Assembly: GCF_018449545.1 (NCBI RefSeq)
Contig: NZ_JAAVUR010000015.1
Coordinates: 62,001-126,000 of the forward strand
DNA length: 64,000 nucleotides
Direction: 5' to 3'
From: Granulicella sp. dw_53
Lineage (GTDB): Bacteria > Acidobacteriota > Terriglobia > Terriglobales > Acidobacteriaceae
Below, piece by piece: positions 8,643 through 17,652 of the stretch. Numbering within the stretch: position 1 is the stretch's first letter; every line of letters starts with the position of its first letter. Below the pieces are notes generated by a model. That model was not told the origin of the DNA. It saw only the letters and a list, made by a program, of their open reading frames with translations, and did not search any database. The translations under genes were made by a program, and so were the position numbers.

Positions 8643-8686
8643 CCAGGTTGCAAGCGGTGTTTCGGTAGAGAGAAAGAGAGGACTGA

Positions 8687-8920
8687 ATGGCGAAGGTATG
8701 TGCGGTTTCGGGCAAGCGTCCGATGAGCGGCAACAAGAGATCCCACGCGAATAACAAGAGCCGGAGGCGGTGGGAGCCGAACTTGCAGTGGAAGAGGATC
8801 TGGGTGCCGTCGGAGGGCCGGTGGGTGCGGATGCGAATCAGCATGCATGCCCTACGGACGATTGGGAAGATCGGCTACGACGCTGCGATGGCTAAGGGCA
8901 GCAAGCAGAGAGGGAGTTAG
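8687..8920 (+). CDS. rpmB: ribosomal protein L28, zinc-independent form
   Basis: A 77-residue L28 of the large ribosomal subunit. The core [25 protein letters not shown] and the WVRMRIS strand are typical. Only one cysteine is present, so the two CxxC pairs of the zinc-binding form are missing. Sited between a COG0523 GTPase and an L33 gene, with 2 bases to the latter, it is most likely the paralogue made when zinc is limiting, replacing a zinc-binding L28 encoded elsewhere. No second L28 is seen in this window, so it cannot be excluded that it is the only copy. Confidence 0.92.
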   Translation: MAKVCAVSGKRPMSGNKRSHANNKSRRRWEPNLQWKRIWVPSEGRWVRMRISMHALRTIGKIGYDAAMAKGSKQRGS

Positions 8921-8922
8921 GA

Positions 8923-9075
8923 ATGCGAACGATTATCAAGTTGCAATCGACGGCGGGGACGGGGCATTTTTACACGACGACGAAGAATCCGAAGTTGAAG
9001 AGCGAGAAGCTGCAATTGCGGAAGTACGATCCGATTGTGCGGAAGCATGTGATATATCGCGAGGCGAAGGCGTAG
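8923..9075 (+). CDS. rpmG: ribosomal protein L33, zinc-independent form
   Basis: This 50-codon gene starts 2 bases after rpmB stops. Its product begins [19 protein letters not shown] and ends VIYREAKA, a full L33. It contains no cysteine at all, unlike the zinc-ribbon form with two CxxC pairs. A GGGAG sequence lies inside the end of rpmB at a good distance. It completes the zinc-sparing operon, and a hairpin 14 bases downstream ends the transcript. Confidence 0.92.
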   Translation: MRTIIKLQSTAGTGHFYTTTKNPKLKSEKLQLRKYDPIVRKHVIYREAKA

Positions 9076-9088
9076 TTGGTGGGGGTGG

Positions 9089-9117
9089 GCTGGGCCGGGT
9101 GGATCTGCCGGCCCAGC
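9089..9117 (+). terminator. hairpin after the zinc-sparing operon
   Basis: A perfect 10-bp GC-rich stem (9089-9098 with 9108-9117), 9-base loop, followed by TTGTGTT. The T-tract is weak, so it may instead protect the 3' end. Confidence 0.65.
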
Positions 9118-9279
9118 TTGTGTTAGGAACGTGCGTCCGCTCATTTTATTCTTTCGACCTTGCGTTATCTTTTGCAAGTGGATGCGAGACTCGCGTCGAC
9201 GAATCGGGACGTGGTTGAGTGTGATATGCTTTGCCGCATTCGGCCCCCAGTGGAAATCCTCTTTGAGAAGAGATCAGCC

Positions 9280-9813
9280 ATGAAGCGCAAAAGCATGCTC
9301 ACAGTTGCAAGAGCTACGGCAGTGCTCGCCCTCCTCTGCGGCGTGGCCGTTCACTCGCAGGAAAAGTACACGCTGAAATCGCCGGACGGAATTGCGTTCT
9401 CCGACTTCAAGGGATACGAGGACTGGGCGGTGGTCTCGTCCGCCCGCACCGACGAAGTGCTCAAGGTGATCGTCGCCAATCCAATCATGATCAAGGCGTA
9501 TAAGGACGGCGTTCCGGGTAATGGTCAGCCCTTCCCGGATGGCTCCCGGATCGTGAAGCTCCAGTGGAAGCCGAAGAAGAGCACAGATGCTCCCTTTGTC
9601 GTGGATGTGCCAGATATCTTTAGCCAGGCCTTCGTTATGGAAAAGGACAGCAAGAGATTTCCGAAGAGCGGCGGATGGGGTTATGCGCTGTTCAACTACG
9701 CAGCCGCATCGGACAAGTTCACGGCGGATCCCAGCCCTTCAGACTGCGGGCATAAGTGCCATGTGGCGGTGAAGGCGAAGGACTATATCTTCCATCCGTA
9801 TCAGAAGCGTTGA
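9280..9813 (+). CDS. cytochrome P460-like secreted protein
   Basis: A 177-residue exported protein resembling the cytochrome P460 family, whose members are periplasmic c-type haem proteins. A signal peptide occupies residues 1-27 (ending VHSQ). The body has the family's GYEDWAVVSSARTDEVLKVIVAN start and the FPDGSRIVKLQWKPK strand. The C-terminal haem region reads CGHKCHVAVKAKDYIF, where family members usually have CxxCH. Here the cysteines are three residues apart (CxxxCH). The ATG at 9280 was chosen because the signal peptide begins there. Whether haem is bound in the ordinary way is open; catalytic role unknown. Confidence 0.78.
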   Translation: MKRKSMLTVARATAVLALLCGVAVHSQEKYTLKSPDGIAFSDFKGYEDWAVVSSARTDEVLKVIVANPIMIKAYKDGVPGNGQPFPDGSRIVKLQWKPKKSTDAPFVVDVPDIFSQAFVMEKDSKRFPKSGGWGYALFNYAAASDKFTADPSPSDCGHKCHVAVKAKDYIFHPYQKR

Positions 9814-9862
9814 GCTGCACCCGCAGATAGCCAGATGCATGGTGATTTCCATGCGAGCTATC

Positions 9863-10180
9863 TCAACGAGTGGCCTTGAGTTGGGGTTCAAAGGTGATAC
9901 GCAGACGTGTGCGGGTCGCCTTAGCAAAGCGCTGCAGAGTGCGAGTGGAGGGCAATGCTTTGCCGCTTTCGAGCCGCGCGACGACCGCCTGGGTTGTTCC
10001 CATGGCCTGGGCGACTTGCTCCTGGGTCATATCGGCTGCGCTGCGGGCTTTGATCAGGGAAGAGGCCAAGGCGAACTCCTCTTCGAGCGCGGCGTAGGAG
10101 GCGACGTACTTAGGGTCTTTCTTCCATTGGGTGAAGGACTCTCCTACGGGAATGAACTTACGCTTTGCTGGGCTTTTCAT
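9863..10180 (-). CDS. HigA-type antitoxin (XRE helix-turn-helix)
   Basis: A 105-residue DNA-binding protein. Its C-terminal half has an XRE helix-turn-helix (DMTQEQVAQAMGTTQAVVARLESGKALPS). The N-terminal half (ALEEEFALASSLIKAR) is the usual antitoxin stretch of this group. Its ATG overlaps the last four bases of the toxin gene, so the two are translationally coupled. It would neutralise the toxin and repress the shared promoter. Toxin-before-antitoxin order is that of higBA loci. Confidence 0.82.
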   Translation of the reverse strand: MKSPAKRKFIPVGESFTQWKKDPKYVASYAALEEEFALASSLIKARSAADMTQEQVAQAMGTTQAVVARLESGKALPSTRTLQRFAKATRTRLRITFEPQLKATR

Positions 10181-10500
10181 AGAACCTCCTTGGCCCGTTT
10201 CAGGGCGATTTCAATCTCACGCCTTGGCGTCTTCTGCGTCTTCTTTACGAAGGCATGGACGACGACGATGCGTTTGCCAACTACGGTGACATACGCGGCA
10301 CGAGCGATTCCGCTTCGGCCTTTCATGCGCATCTCCCAGAGCGCTCCTTCAAGGTGCTTGACGTATGGCTCACGCACACGCTCCAGACCATGGGATTGGA
10401 TCAACTCCACGATGCGTTGAAAGCTGGCGCGAATATCAAGGGGCAAGGCATCGAGGGACAACTTCACGTCCTGGTTGAAAAACTCTACGGTCCATGACAT
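10177..10500 (-). CDS. RelE/HigB-type toxin (Gp49-like)
   Basis: A 107-residue basic protein of the Gp49/HigB-like group in the RelE superfamily, expected to cleave mRNA at the ribosome. Features are VKHLEGALWEMRM, a strand with SGIARAAYV, and VVVHAFVKKTQKTPRREIEIALKRA. The last of these is the characteristic FxKKtxKtP..EI..A motif. It is the first gene of a two-gene operon with the antitoxin. AT-rich sequence just before the start (TTGCAAAAAAGG on its strand) suits a promoter/RBS region. Confidence 0.85.
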   Translation of the reverse strand: MSWTVEFFNQDVKLSLDALPLDIRASFQRIVELIQSHGLERVREPYVKHLEGALWEMRMKGRSGIARAAYVTVVGKRIVVVHAFVKKTQKTPRREIEIALKRAKEVL

Positions 10501-10585
10501 GACCTATTATACCTTTTTTGCAATATTGGAAGTTGGGTAAATGGCTATGATCAGGCATTGAAGTAAGGCTTTCTATGTCAAACGA

Positions 10586-11971
<1,386 letters not shown>

Positions 11972-12101
11972 AACTGTCTTGAGTTTACCAGCGGCGTGGA
12001 GATGGGATTTCCGGGCGAGGCTAGAGGACTAATTCGAAAGTGTTACCCGCTATGTATGTTGGGTGACGCTGAGAGTTGGCTTGCGTACATAGTATCGAGC
12101 T

Positions 12102-12872
12102 ATGACTATCATGCCGCAAGGTTCGGGTTGTGGCGCCTGTTCGGGAGGGGTTGAAGAGCCATTTCCTTTCAGCATGGCGTTTCAGCCGATCGTGGATGTA
12201 AACGCGAGGCGGATCTTTGCGTACGAGGCGCTGGTGCGAGGTCTGGAGGGCGAGTCTGCGGCTTCGATTCTAGAGCGGGTGACGGCAGAGAACCGGTACC
12301 GGTTCGATCAGAGCTGCCGGGTGAAGGCGATCGAGTTGGCGGTGAAGCTGAATCTGCAGCAGACGGGTGCGATGCTGTCGATTAATTTCATGCCGGGTGC
12401 GGTGTACAGTCCTGCGGCTTGTATTCAGTTGACGCTGAAGACGGCGACCAGGCTGGGGTTTCCGCTGGACCGGATCATCTTCGAGATCACGGAGTCGGAG
12501 GAGATTGTGGACCGGCAGCATCTGCTGGGGATCGTCGACGAGTACCGGAAGCATGGCTTCCGGATGGCGATGGACGATTTTGGAGCGGGCTATGCGGGGC
12601 TGAATGTGCTGGCGGATATGCGGATCGAGATCGTGAAGCTGGATATGGGGTTGATTCGTAAGATTCAGGAGCGGCCGGCGGCGCTGGCGATCGTGCGGTC
12701 GATGGTGGATCTCTGCCGGACGATGAAGATCGACATCATCGCCGAGGGGATTGAGACGGTCGAGGAGTTCAGGGCTGTTCGGGGGTGCGGGGTGAATCTG
12801 ATGCAGGGGTTTCTGTTTGCCCACCCGAGCTTTGAGAGTCTGCCTGAGGTCTCATTTCCGGCTGGAGTCTGA
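12102..12872 (+). CDS. stand-alone EAL-domain protein, probable c-di-GMP phosphodiesterase
   Basis: A 256-residue protein consisting almost only of an EAL domain. The signature YEALVRG, the Asn of SINFMP, FEITESEEI, MDDFGAGYAGL, KLDMGL and EGIET are all present, so hydrolysis of c-di-GMP is likely. There is no sensor domain; the first 22 residues contain GCGACSG, a cysteine pair that might bind metal or respond to redox, which is speculation. A nearby ATG at 12111 is an alternative start. It lies upstream of xerD in the same direction with a 122-base gap. Confidence 0.85.
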   Translation: MTIMPQGSGCGACSGGVEEPFPFSMAFQPIVDVNARRIFAYEALVRGLEGESAASILERVTAENRYRFDQSCRVKAIELAVKLNLQQTGAMLSINFMPGAVYSPAACIQLTLKTATRLGFPLDRIIFEITESEEIVDRQHLLGIVDEYRKHGFRMAMDDFGAGYAGLNVLADMRIEIVKLDMGLIRKIQERPAALAIVRSMVDLCRTMKIDIIAEGIETVEEFRAVRGCGVNLMQGFLFAHPSFESLPEVSFPAGV

Positions 12873-12994
12873 ATCCGCTCCACTTGCAACGTACTTGGGC
12901 GGTCTGCAAGTAGCGAATGGGATGCTGGCAAGGCGGATACTGTGGATTCGGTGGAAGCGACGCAGACGGCTGCGAGCGCGGATAATCGTCTTCT

Positions 12995-13948
12995 ATGACG
13001 GAATCGGGCCAGGCTTCGGGGAATGTTCGCGTGGTGCGGGAGTTCTGTGCCTATCTGCAGGTGGAGAAGGGCATGCGGCCGGCGACCTGCGAGGCATACC
13101 AGCGCGACCTAGAGCAGTTGGCGGAGCATGTGGAGGGGCGCAACGGCCTGCTCGTGGGGACGACGCAGGCGGATGTCAGTGGATTTATGGAAGGACTGCG
13201 GACGAATGGGGTCGATTCGCGGTCGATTGCGCGGAAGTTGAGCGCGCTGCGGGGATTCTTCCGGTGGCTGCTGCTGGATAAGAGGATCACCCACGATCCG
13301 ACGGTCAATGTAGAGTCTCCGGCGAGCTGGAAGGTTCTGCCGAAGTCGCTGGCCGAGAGCGAGGTCGCCGAGATGCTGGAGCGGACGGGCACGGCGGCGC
13401 GGGCGGCGGATGCGGATGGCCTGGCGCTGCGGGACCACGCGATTTTAGAGCTGCTGTATGCGGGCGGTCTGCGGGTAGGCGAGATTTGCTCGTTGCGGGA
13501 GGAGGATCTGCATGTCGATCAAGCCAGAGTGCAGGTTCGAGGCAAGGGAGATAAGGAGCGCATTGTGCCGCTGGGAGTGAGAGCGATTGCGGCGCTGGAG
13601 CGTTATATCTCGATAGGCCGGCCAGGGCTGGTGAAGGCGAGGCCGTTTCCGCGCACGTTGTTTCTTTCTGTACGAGGCAAGCCGCTGACACGGCAGTGGG
13701 TTTGGGAGATGGTAAGGGCGGTCTCGGGGCCGGGGCAGAAGGCGAGTCCGCACAAGCTGCGGCATAGCTGCGCCACCCATATGGTCGAACATGGGGCGGA
13801 TCTGCGGAGCGTTCAGACGCTGCTGGGTCATGCGGATATTGCGACGACCCAGGTCTATACGCATGTGGCTCTGGGACATCTAAAGCAGGTTCATCGGATG
13901 CATCATCCCAGGGGAAAGATGAGGCAGGGAGCGAATCATGGCGCCTGA
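12995..13948 (+). CDS. xerD: tyrosine recombinase XerD
   Basis: A 317-residue site-specific recombinase for chromosome dimer resolution. The N-terminal SAM-like domain (REFCAYLQVEKGMRPATCEAYQRDL) precedes the catalytic domain. All catalytic residues are visible: Arg in AGGLRVGEI, Lys in GKGDKER, His-Arg in SPHKLRHSCATHM, His in LLGHADIATTQ, and Tyr in VYTHVAL. The ending LKQVHRMHHPRG is XerD-like. A second recombinase follows 104 bases downstream on the same strand. Confidence 0.82.
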   Translation: MTESGQASGNVRVVREFCAYLQVEKGMRPATCEAYQRDLEQLAEHVEGRNGLLVGTTQADVSGFMEGLRTNGVDSRSIARKLSALRGFFRWLLLDKRITHDPTVNVESPASWKVLPKSLAESEVAEMLERTGTAARAADADGLALRDHAILELLYAGGLRVGEICSLREEDLHVDQARVQVRGKGDKERIVPLGVRAIAALERYISIGRPGLVKARPFPRTLFLSVRGKPLTRQWVWEMVRAVSGPGQKASPHKLRHSCATHMVEHGADLRSVQTLLGHADIATTQVYTHVALGHLKQVHRMHHPRGKMRQGANHGA

Positions 13949-14052
13949 GCGCGGCGGGAATGACGGTAGTTCTTAGGAATCGAGACACATGCAGTTAGTG
14001 GTTTGAGTTAGCTGTTGGGCGAACTGAGTTGGTTACCGCTCGAGGGGTTGAG

Positions 14053-15030
14053 ATGTCCGAGGCTGTGAGTGAGATAGAGGCGTTGGCAGAGCGATTCCTG
14101 GCGATGCTGGCGAACGAGCGAGGGGCTTCTGAGCATACGGTGCGGGCGTATGCGCGGGAGGTAAGGAATTTCGCCGCTCATCTGAAAGAGGCTTTGGGAA
14201 CGGGTGGCTCCATCGCGGCGGTAGAGCACCTGCATATACGGGCTTATCTAGCGGTGTTGTATGAGCGCGGCCTGACGAAGGCGAGTGCGGCGCGGGCGCT
14301 GGCGGCGGTGCGAAGCTGGTTCAAGTGGTTGGCGAAGGAAGGGAAGGTGGTGCAGAATCCTGCGCTGCTGGTGAGCACCCCGAAGCGTCCGATGCATCTG
14401 CCGCGCGTGCCGAGCATGGAGGAGGTCAACCGCGTTCTGGATTCGCTGGAAGGGTCGGTCGAGGGTTCGGAGAAGAAGGGGAAAGAAGAGACGGCTGCCT
14501 GGCCGGAGCGGGACCGTGTGATCTTCGAGCTGCTCTATGGATGCGGGATACGGAATTCGGAGCTGGTAGGACTGGACATGGGGCACGTCCGTTGGAAGGA
14601 CGATGCCATCCTGGTGCGGGGAAAAGGGAAGAAGGAACGGTTGGTTCCGCTCGGGGACGAGGCTGCTGCGGCGCTACGGATCTTCCTGCCGCTACGCGAG
14701 GCGAAGCTCGCTGCGGCTGGGAAGGGCAAACTGATCCAGGATGGGCCGCTGGTCACAAATCTGCGGATGCGCGGAGATTGCAGGTTGACGACCAGGAGTG
14801 TGGGCCGGATCGTGAAGGCGATTGCGCTGAGCCGTGGTCTGGCGGCGGATGTGCATCCGCACACGCTGCGCCACGCCTTTGGGACGCATATGCTGGAAGA
14901 GGGCGCGGACCTGAGAGCCATCCAGGAGATGCTGGGGCATGAGCGGCTGTCGACGACGCAGCGCTATACGCAGTTGACGGTAGGCCAGGTGCAGCGGGTG
15001 TACGACGAGACCCATCCTCGGGCCAAATGA
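14053..15030 (+). CDS. xerC: tyrosine recombinase XerC
   Basis: A 325-residue tyrosine recombinase. It has the N-terminal core-binding domain ([26 protein letters not shown], residues 15-40). The complete catalytic set follows: [49 protein letters not shown]. The end [17 protein letters not shown] is XerC-like. The ATG at 14053 follows GAGGGG; a TTG at 14029 in frame is less likely. With xerD it forms a tandem pair, whereas the two genes lie apart in most genomes. Confidence 0.82.
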   Translation: MSEAVSEIEALAERFLAMLANERGASEHTVRAYAREVRNFAAHLKEALGTGGSIAAVEHLHIRAYLAVLYERGLTKASAARALAAVRSWFKWLAKEGKVVQNPALLVSTPKRPMHLPRVPSMEEVNRVLDSLEGSVEGSEKKGKEETAAWPERDRVIFELLYGCGIRNSELVGLDMGHVRWKDDAILVRGKGKKERLVPLGDEAAAALRIFLPLREAKLAAAGKGKLIQDGPLVTNLRMRGDCRLTTRSVGRIVKAIALSRGLAADVHPHTLRHAFGTHMLEEGADLRAIQEMLGHERLSTTQRYTQLTVGQVQRVYDETHPRAK

Positions 15031-15052
15031 CGACCCTATATTCGACCGGCAA

Positions 15053-15598
15053 TCAGACCTTGTCGTAGACGGCCTTGAGATCGTACTGGCCCACATCGAG
15101 AGAGATGCTCATGGCCTTGGTAAGGGTCTTGCCATCGGCGGAGAGGCTATACGTTAACGCCATGGTTCCTGGCCCTCCCTGGTAGGTGACGTGTTGGGTG
15201 ATGACGATGGTGCTGCCCTTCCACTCGGCTTTGGCATTGAGAACGGCGAGGGGAGTCTCGTTGATCTCCGGTTTCGCGGCAGGAGCTTCGGGGCCGCCCA
15301 GCTTGAAGATATTCGTGGACTTCTGCTTGCCGTCCGTGGACTCGGAGGTGAAGAGGATGGTGAGATCGTCGCCGGTGAGCGTGATGACCTCGCTCTGAGC
15401 GCTGGGCAGCGGGGCGGGGCTGAACTCGCTCTTGGTGGGGTTGAGCTTCCAGGTTCCGTTGAAGTCAGCTTTGGATGACTCCGCCGCGGTGGCGGGGGCC
15501 GAAGTCGGCGACTGTGCTTGGGAGTAACTGGTGAGAGAGGCGAAGGACATCATCAGAGCTATGGCTGAGATGACGGAGGCGCGGAACTGCTTGTTCAT
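15053..15598 (-). CDS. secreted protein of unknown function
   Basis: A 181-residue exported protein. The ATG at 15598 has GGGAG upstream and opens a signal peptide (residues 1-29, ending SYSQAQ); the frame is open 19 codons further without support. The mature part begins after a Ser/Ala/Thr-rich linker with ADFNGTWKLNPTKSEFSPAP, a start common among acidobacterial secreted proteins. It then shows alternating strands such as WKGSTIVITQHVTYQGGPG and MALTYSLSADGKTL. This suggests a beta-barrel or sandwich; no catalytic motif is visible. It is convergent with xerC. Confidence 0.65.
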   Translation of the reverse strand: MNKQFRASVISAIALMMSFASLTSYSQAQSPTSAPATAAESSKADFNGTWKLNPTKSEFSPAPLPSAQSEVITLTGDDLTILFTSESTDGKQKSTNIFKLGGPEAPAAKPEINETPLAVLNAKAEWKGSTIVITQHVTYQGGPGTMALTYSLSADGKTLTKAMSISLDVGQYDLKAVYDKV

Positions 15599-15700
15599 GA
15601 CTGCTCCCAAGTGCCTGGCTTTGTGTGTTGACCCTAACATGGGAGAGGGCTTCAATCTAGTGTTGAATGATGAATCCCGCGTTGAAGGATGTGGTGTGCC

Positions 15701-16030
15701 TCAGTAGCGAGGGATGGTGGGGTCGATGGTACGCGACCAGGCGTCGATGCCGCCGGCCAGGGACTGGGCGTGGTCAAAGCCCTGCTGGCGCAGCCACATG
15801 GTGACGGAGAGGGAGCGGGCTCCGTGGTGACAGAGGACCACGATGGGCTGGTCGGGGTCGAGCTCGGTGTGGGCGCGGGAGGTGACTTCGCCCATGGGCA
15901 TGAGGAGCGCACCGGGGAGGCTGGCGGTCTGGAACTCCCACGGTTCGCGAACGTCCAAGAGGAGAGGGGCGGCGGAGGTTTGGGTGCGTTGCTGGAGGTA
16001 GGCTTGGGCTGTGATCTCTGGATCTAGCAT
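15701..16030 (-). CDS. rhodanese-like single-domain protein
   Basis: A 109-residue single rhodanese domain, likely a cytoplasmic sulfur carrier or transferase. LLLDVREPWEFQTASLPGA is the typical first motif. The active-site loop is CHHGARS, with the catalytic cysteine, and the end GGIDAWSRTIDPTIPRY is normal for the family. The frame is open further upstream, but MLDPEITAQAYLQQ is the usual start. It is divergent from the NtrC-type regulator gene with a 143-base gap. Confidence 0.85.
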   Translation of the reverse strand: MLDPEITAQAYLQQRTQTSAAPLLLDVREPWEFQTASLPGALLMPMGEVTSRAHTELDPDQPIVVLCHHGARSLSVTMWLRQQGFDHAQSLAGGIDAWSRTIDPTIPRY

Positions 16031-16173
16031 GGATAAAAGGATACCAAGGAGGGAACGGTACACTGTAGGCTGGCTTGCATCCAACGGATATCGCGAATAT
16101 CGGGCCACTCAGTGCGAAATCTGGAGAATTGGCTGGACCCGTTGGGATTTTCACAGGCCCTGAGCGGCGTTGT

Positions 16174-17649
16174 ATGGCTGGAGGAAGATTGGAAAAGGTA
16201 CTGATTGTCGAGGATGAGCTGCACGCACGGACCGGTTTGACCGAGCTGATCGAGAGCTGGGGCTACCGGACGGAGGGCGCTGCAGACGGAGTGGAAGGGC
16301 TGGAACGCATCGTGCAGTGGTCTCCCTCGATTGTGGTGACAGACCTGAAGATGCCGCGGATGGATGGAATGGAGCTGCTGGCGCGGATCGGCGAGCTGCC
16401 GCGACGGGTGGTCGTGGTGATGCTGACCGCGCAGGGGTCGATCGACTCGGCGGTGGAGGCGATGCGGAAGGGCGCGTATGACTATATCCCCAAGCCAGTA
16501 GATCCGATCCGGCTCAGGACGATTCTGCAGAATGCGAGCCGGCAGAGGGAATCGGACCTGGAGTTGGAGGTAACAAGGCGGCAGCTGCGGGATACGGGCA
16601 GGTTGGGGCCGCTGGTGGGATCTTCTCCGCAGATGAAGGAGATTTTCTCGCTGATCGAACGGGTGGCTCCTTCGAATGTAAGTGTGCTGGTGACGGGGGA
16701 GAGCGGTACTGGTAAGGAGCTGGTGGCGCGGGCTCTGCACGAGCTCAGTGGACGTCATACTAAGCCTTTCGTGGCGGTGAATTGTGCGGCGATTCCGGAG
16801 ACGCTGATCGAGAGCGAGATCTTCGGGCATGAGAAGGGCGCGTTTACGGGCGCGTTGGAGCGCCGAGCGGGATGTTTCGAGCTGGCGGAGGAAGGCACTC
16901 TGCTGCTGGATGAGATTGGCGAGATGCCGGCGGCGACGCAGGCCAAGCTGCTGCGAGTGCTCGAGGACCGCAAGTTGAGAAGACTGGGCAGCAAGGTCGA
17001 GACTCCTGTCGATGTGCGCGTGGTTGCGGCGACGAATAAGGATCCCGAGGAGGCAGTGGCCAATGGCGAGCTGCGCGGGGATCTGTATTACCGGCTGAAT
17101 GTGTTCAACATCCAGATGCCTCCGCTGCGGGATCATCCGCAGGACGTTCAGGCGATTGCGGAGAAGATGATCCAGGACATGAACGAGCGGCATCACTGCA
17201 TGGTCTCCGGGATGAAGGACAACCTGCTAAAGCGGCTGGAAGACTACGGCTGGCCGGGAAATGTGCGTGAGCTGCGCAATACGATTGAGCGGGCGACGAT
17301 CCTGGCGGGATCGGGTCTGATCGGGGTGGAGCATCTGCCGCCTCACTTTGGGGAGGTGGGATTTTCTCCGCTGACGACGCGGCCTCGGCAAGCAGGCAGA
17401 GAGTCTGGTGTGCGCGACGTGGAGGCGATCAAGGCGGAGGCTCAGAGGATGCTGGACGATCGCAAGACGGTTCACGTCGAGGTGGGAACGACGGTGAACG
17501 AGGCGGAACGGCAACTGATTCTGAGGACGCTGGACTCGACTCATAACAACAAGACGAAGGCGGCGGAGATCCTGGGCATCAGTGCAAAGACGCTGCAGAA
17601 CAAGCTGAAGGAGTACTCCAGCGCTGCGGCGGACGATGCGGCGGAGTAA
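16174..17649 (+). CDS. NtrC-family sigma-54 response regulator
   Basis: A 491-residue activator of RNA polymerase carrying sigma-54. The receiver domain (residues 6-120) has the acidic pair ED at 13-14, phosphoacceptor D57 in VVTDLKMPRMDG and the lysine of YIPKPVD. The AAA+ domain has Walker A GESGTGKE, the sigma-54-contacting loop GAFTGA, Walker B LLLDEIGE and the R-finger region YYRLNVF. A Fis-type helix-turn-helix ends the protein (KTKAAEILGISAKTLQNKL). ATG 16174 is preferred to the longer frame. The kinase gene starts 3 bases after its stop, so they form a pair. Its target genes are not known. Confidence 0.93.
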   Translation: MAGGRLEKVLIVEDELHARTGLTELIESWGYRTEGAADGVEGLERIVQWSPSIVVTDLKMPRMDGMELLARIGELPRRVVVVMLTAQGSIDSAVEAMRKGAYDYIPKPVDPIRLRTILQNASRQRESDLELEVTRRQLRDTGRLGPLVGSSPQMKEIFSLIERVAPSNVSVLVTGESGTGKELVARALHELSGRHTKPFVAVNCAAIPETLIESEIFGHEKGAFTGALERRAGCFELAEEGTLLLDEIGEMPAATQAKLLRVLEDRKLRRLGSKVETPVDVRVVAATNKDPEEAVANGELRGDLYYRLNVFNIQMPPLRDHPQDVQAIAEKMIQDMNERHHCMVSGMKDNLLKRLEDYGWPGNVRELRNTIERATILAGSGLIGVEHLPPHFGEVGFSPLTTRPRQAGRESGVRDVEAIKAEAQRMLDDRKTVHVEVGTTVNEAERQLILRTLDSTHNNKTKAAEILGISAKTLQNKLKEYSSAAADDAAE

Positions 17650-17652
17650 TGG

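Noticed and set aside
12995-15030. Integrases of a mobile element
   Set aside because: No attachment repeats, phage genes or tRNA nearby, and both proteins have Xer-type C-termini.
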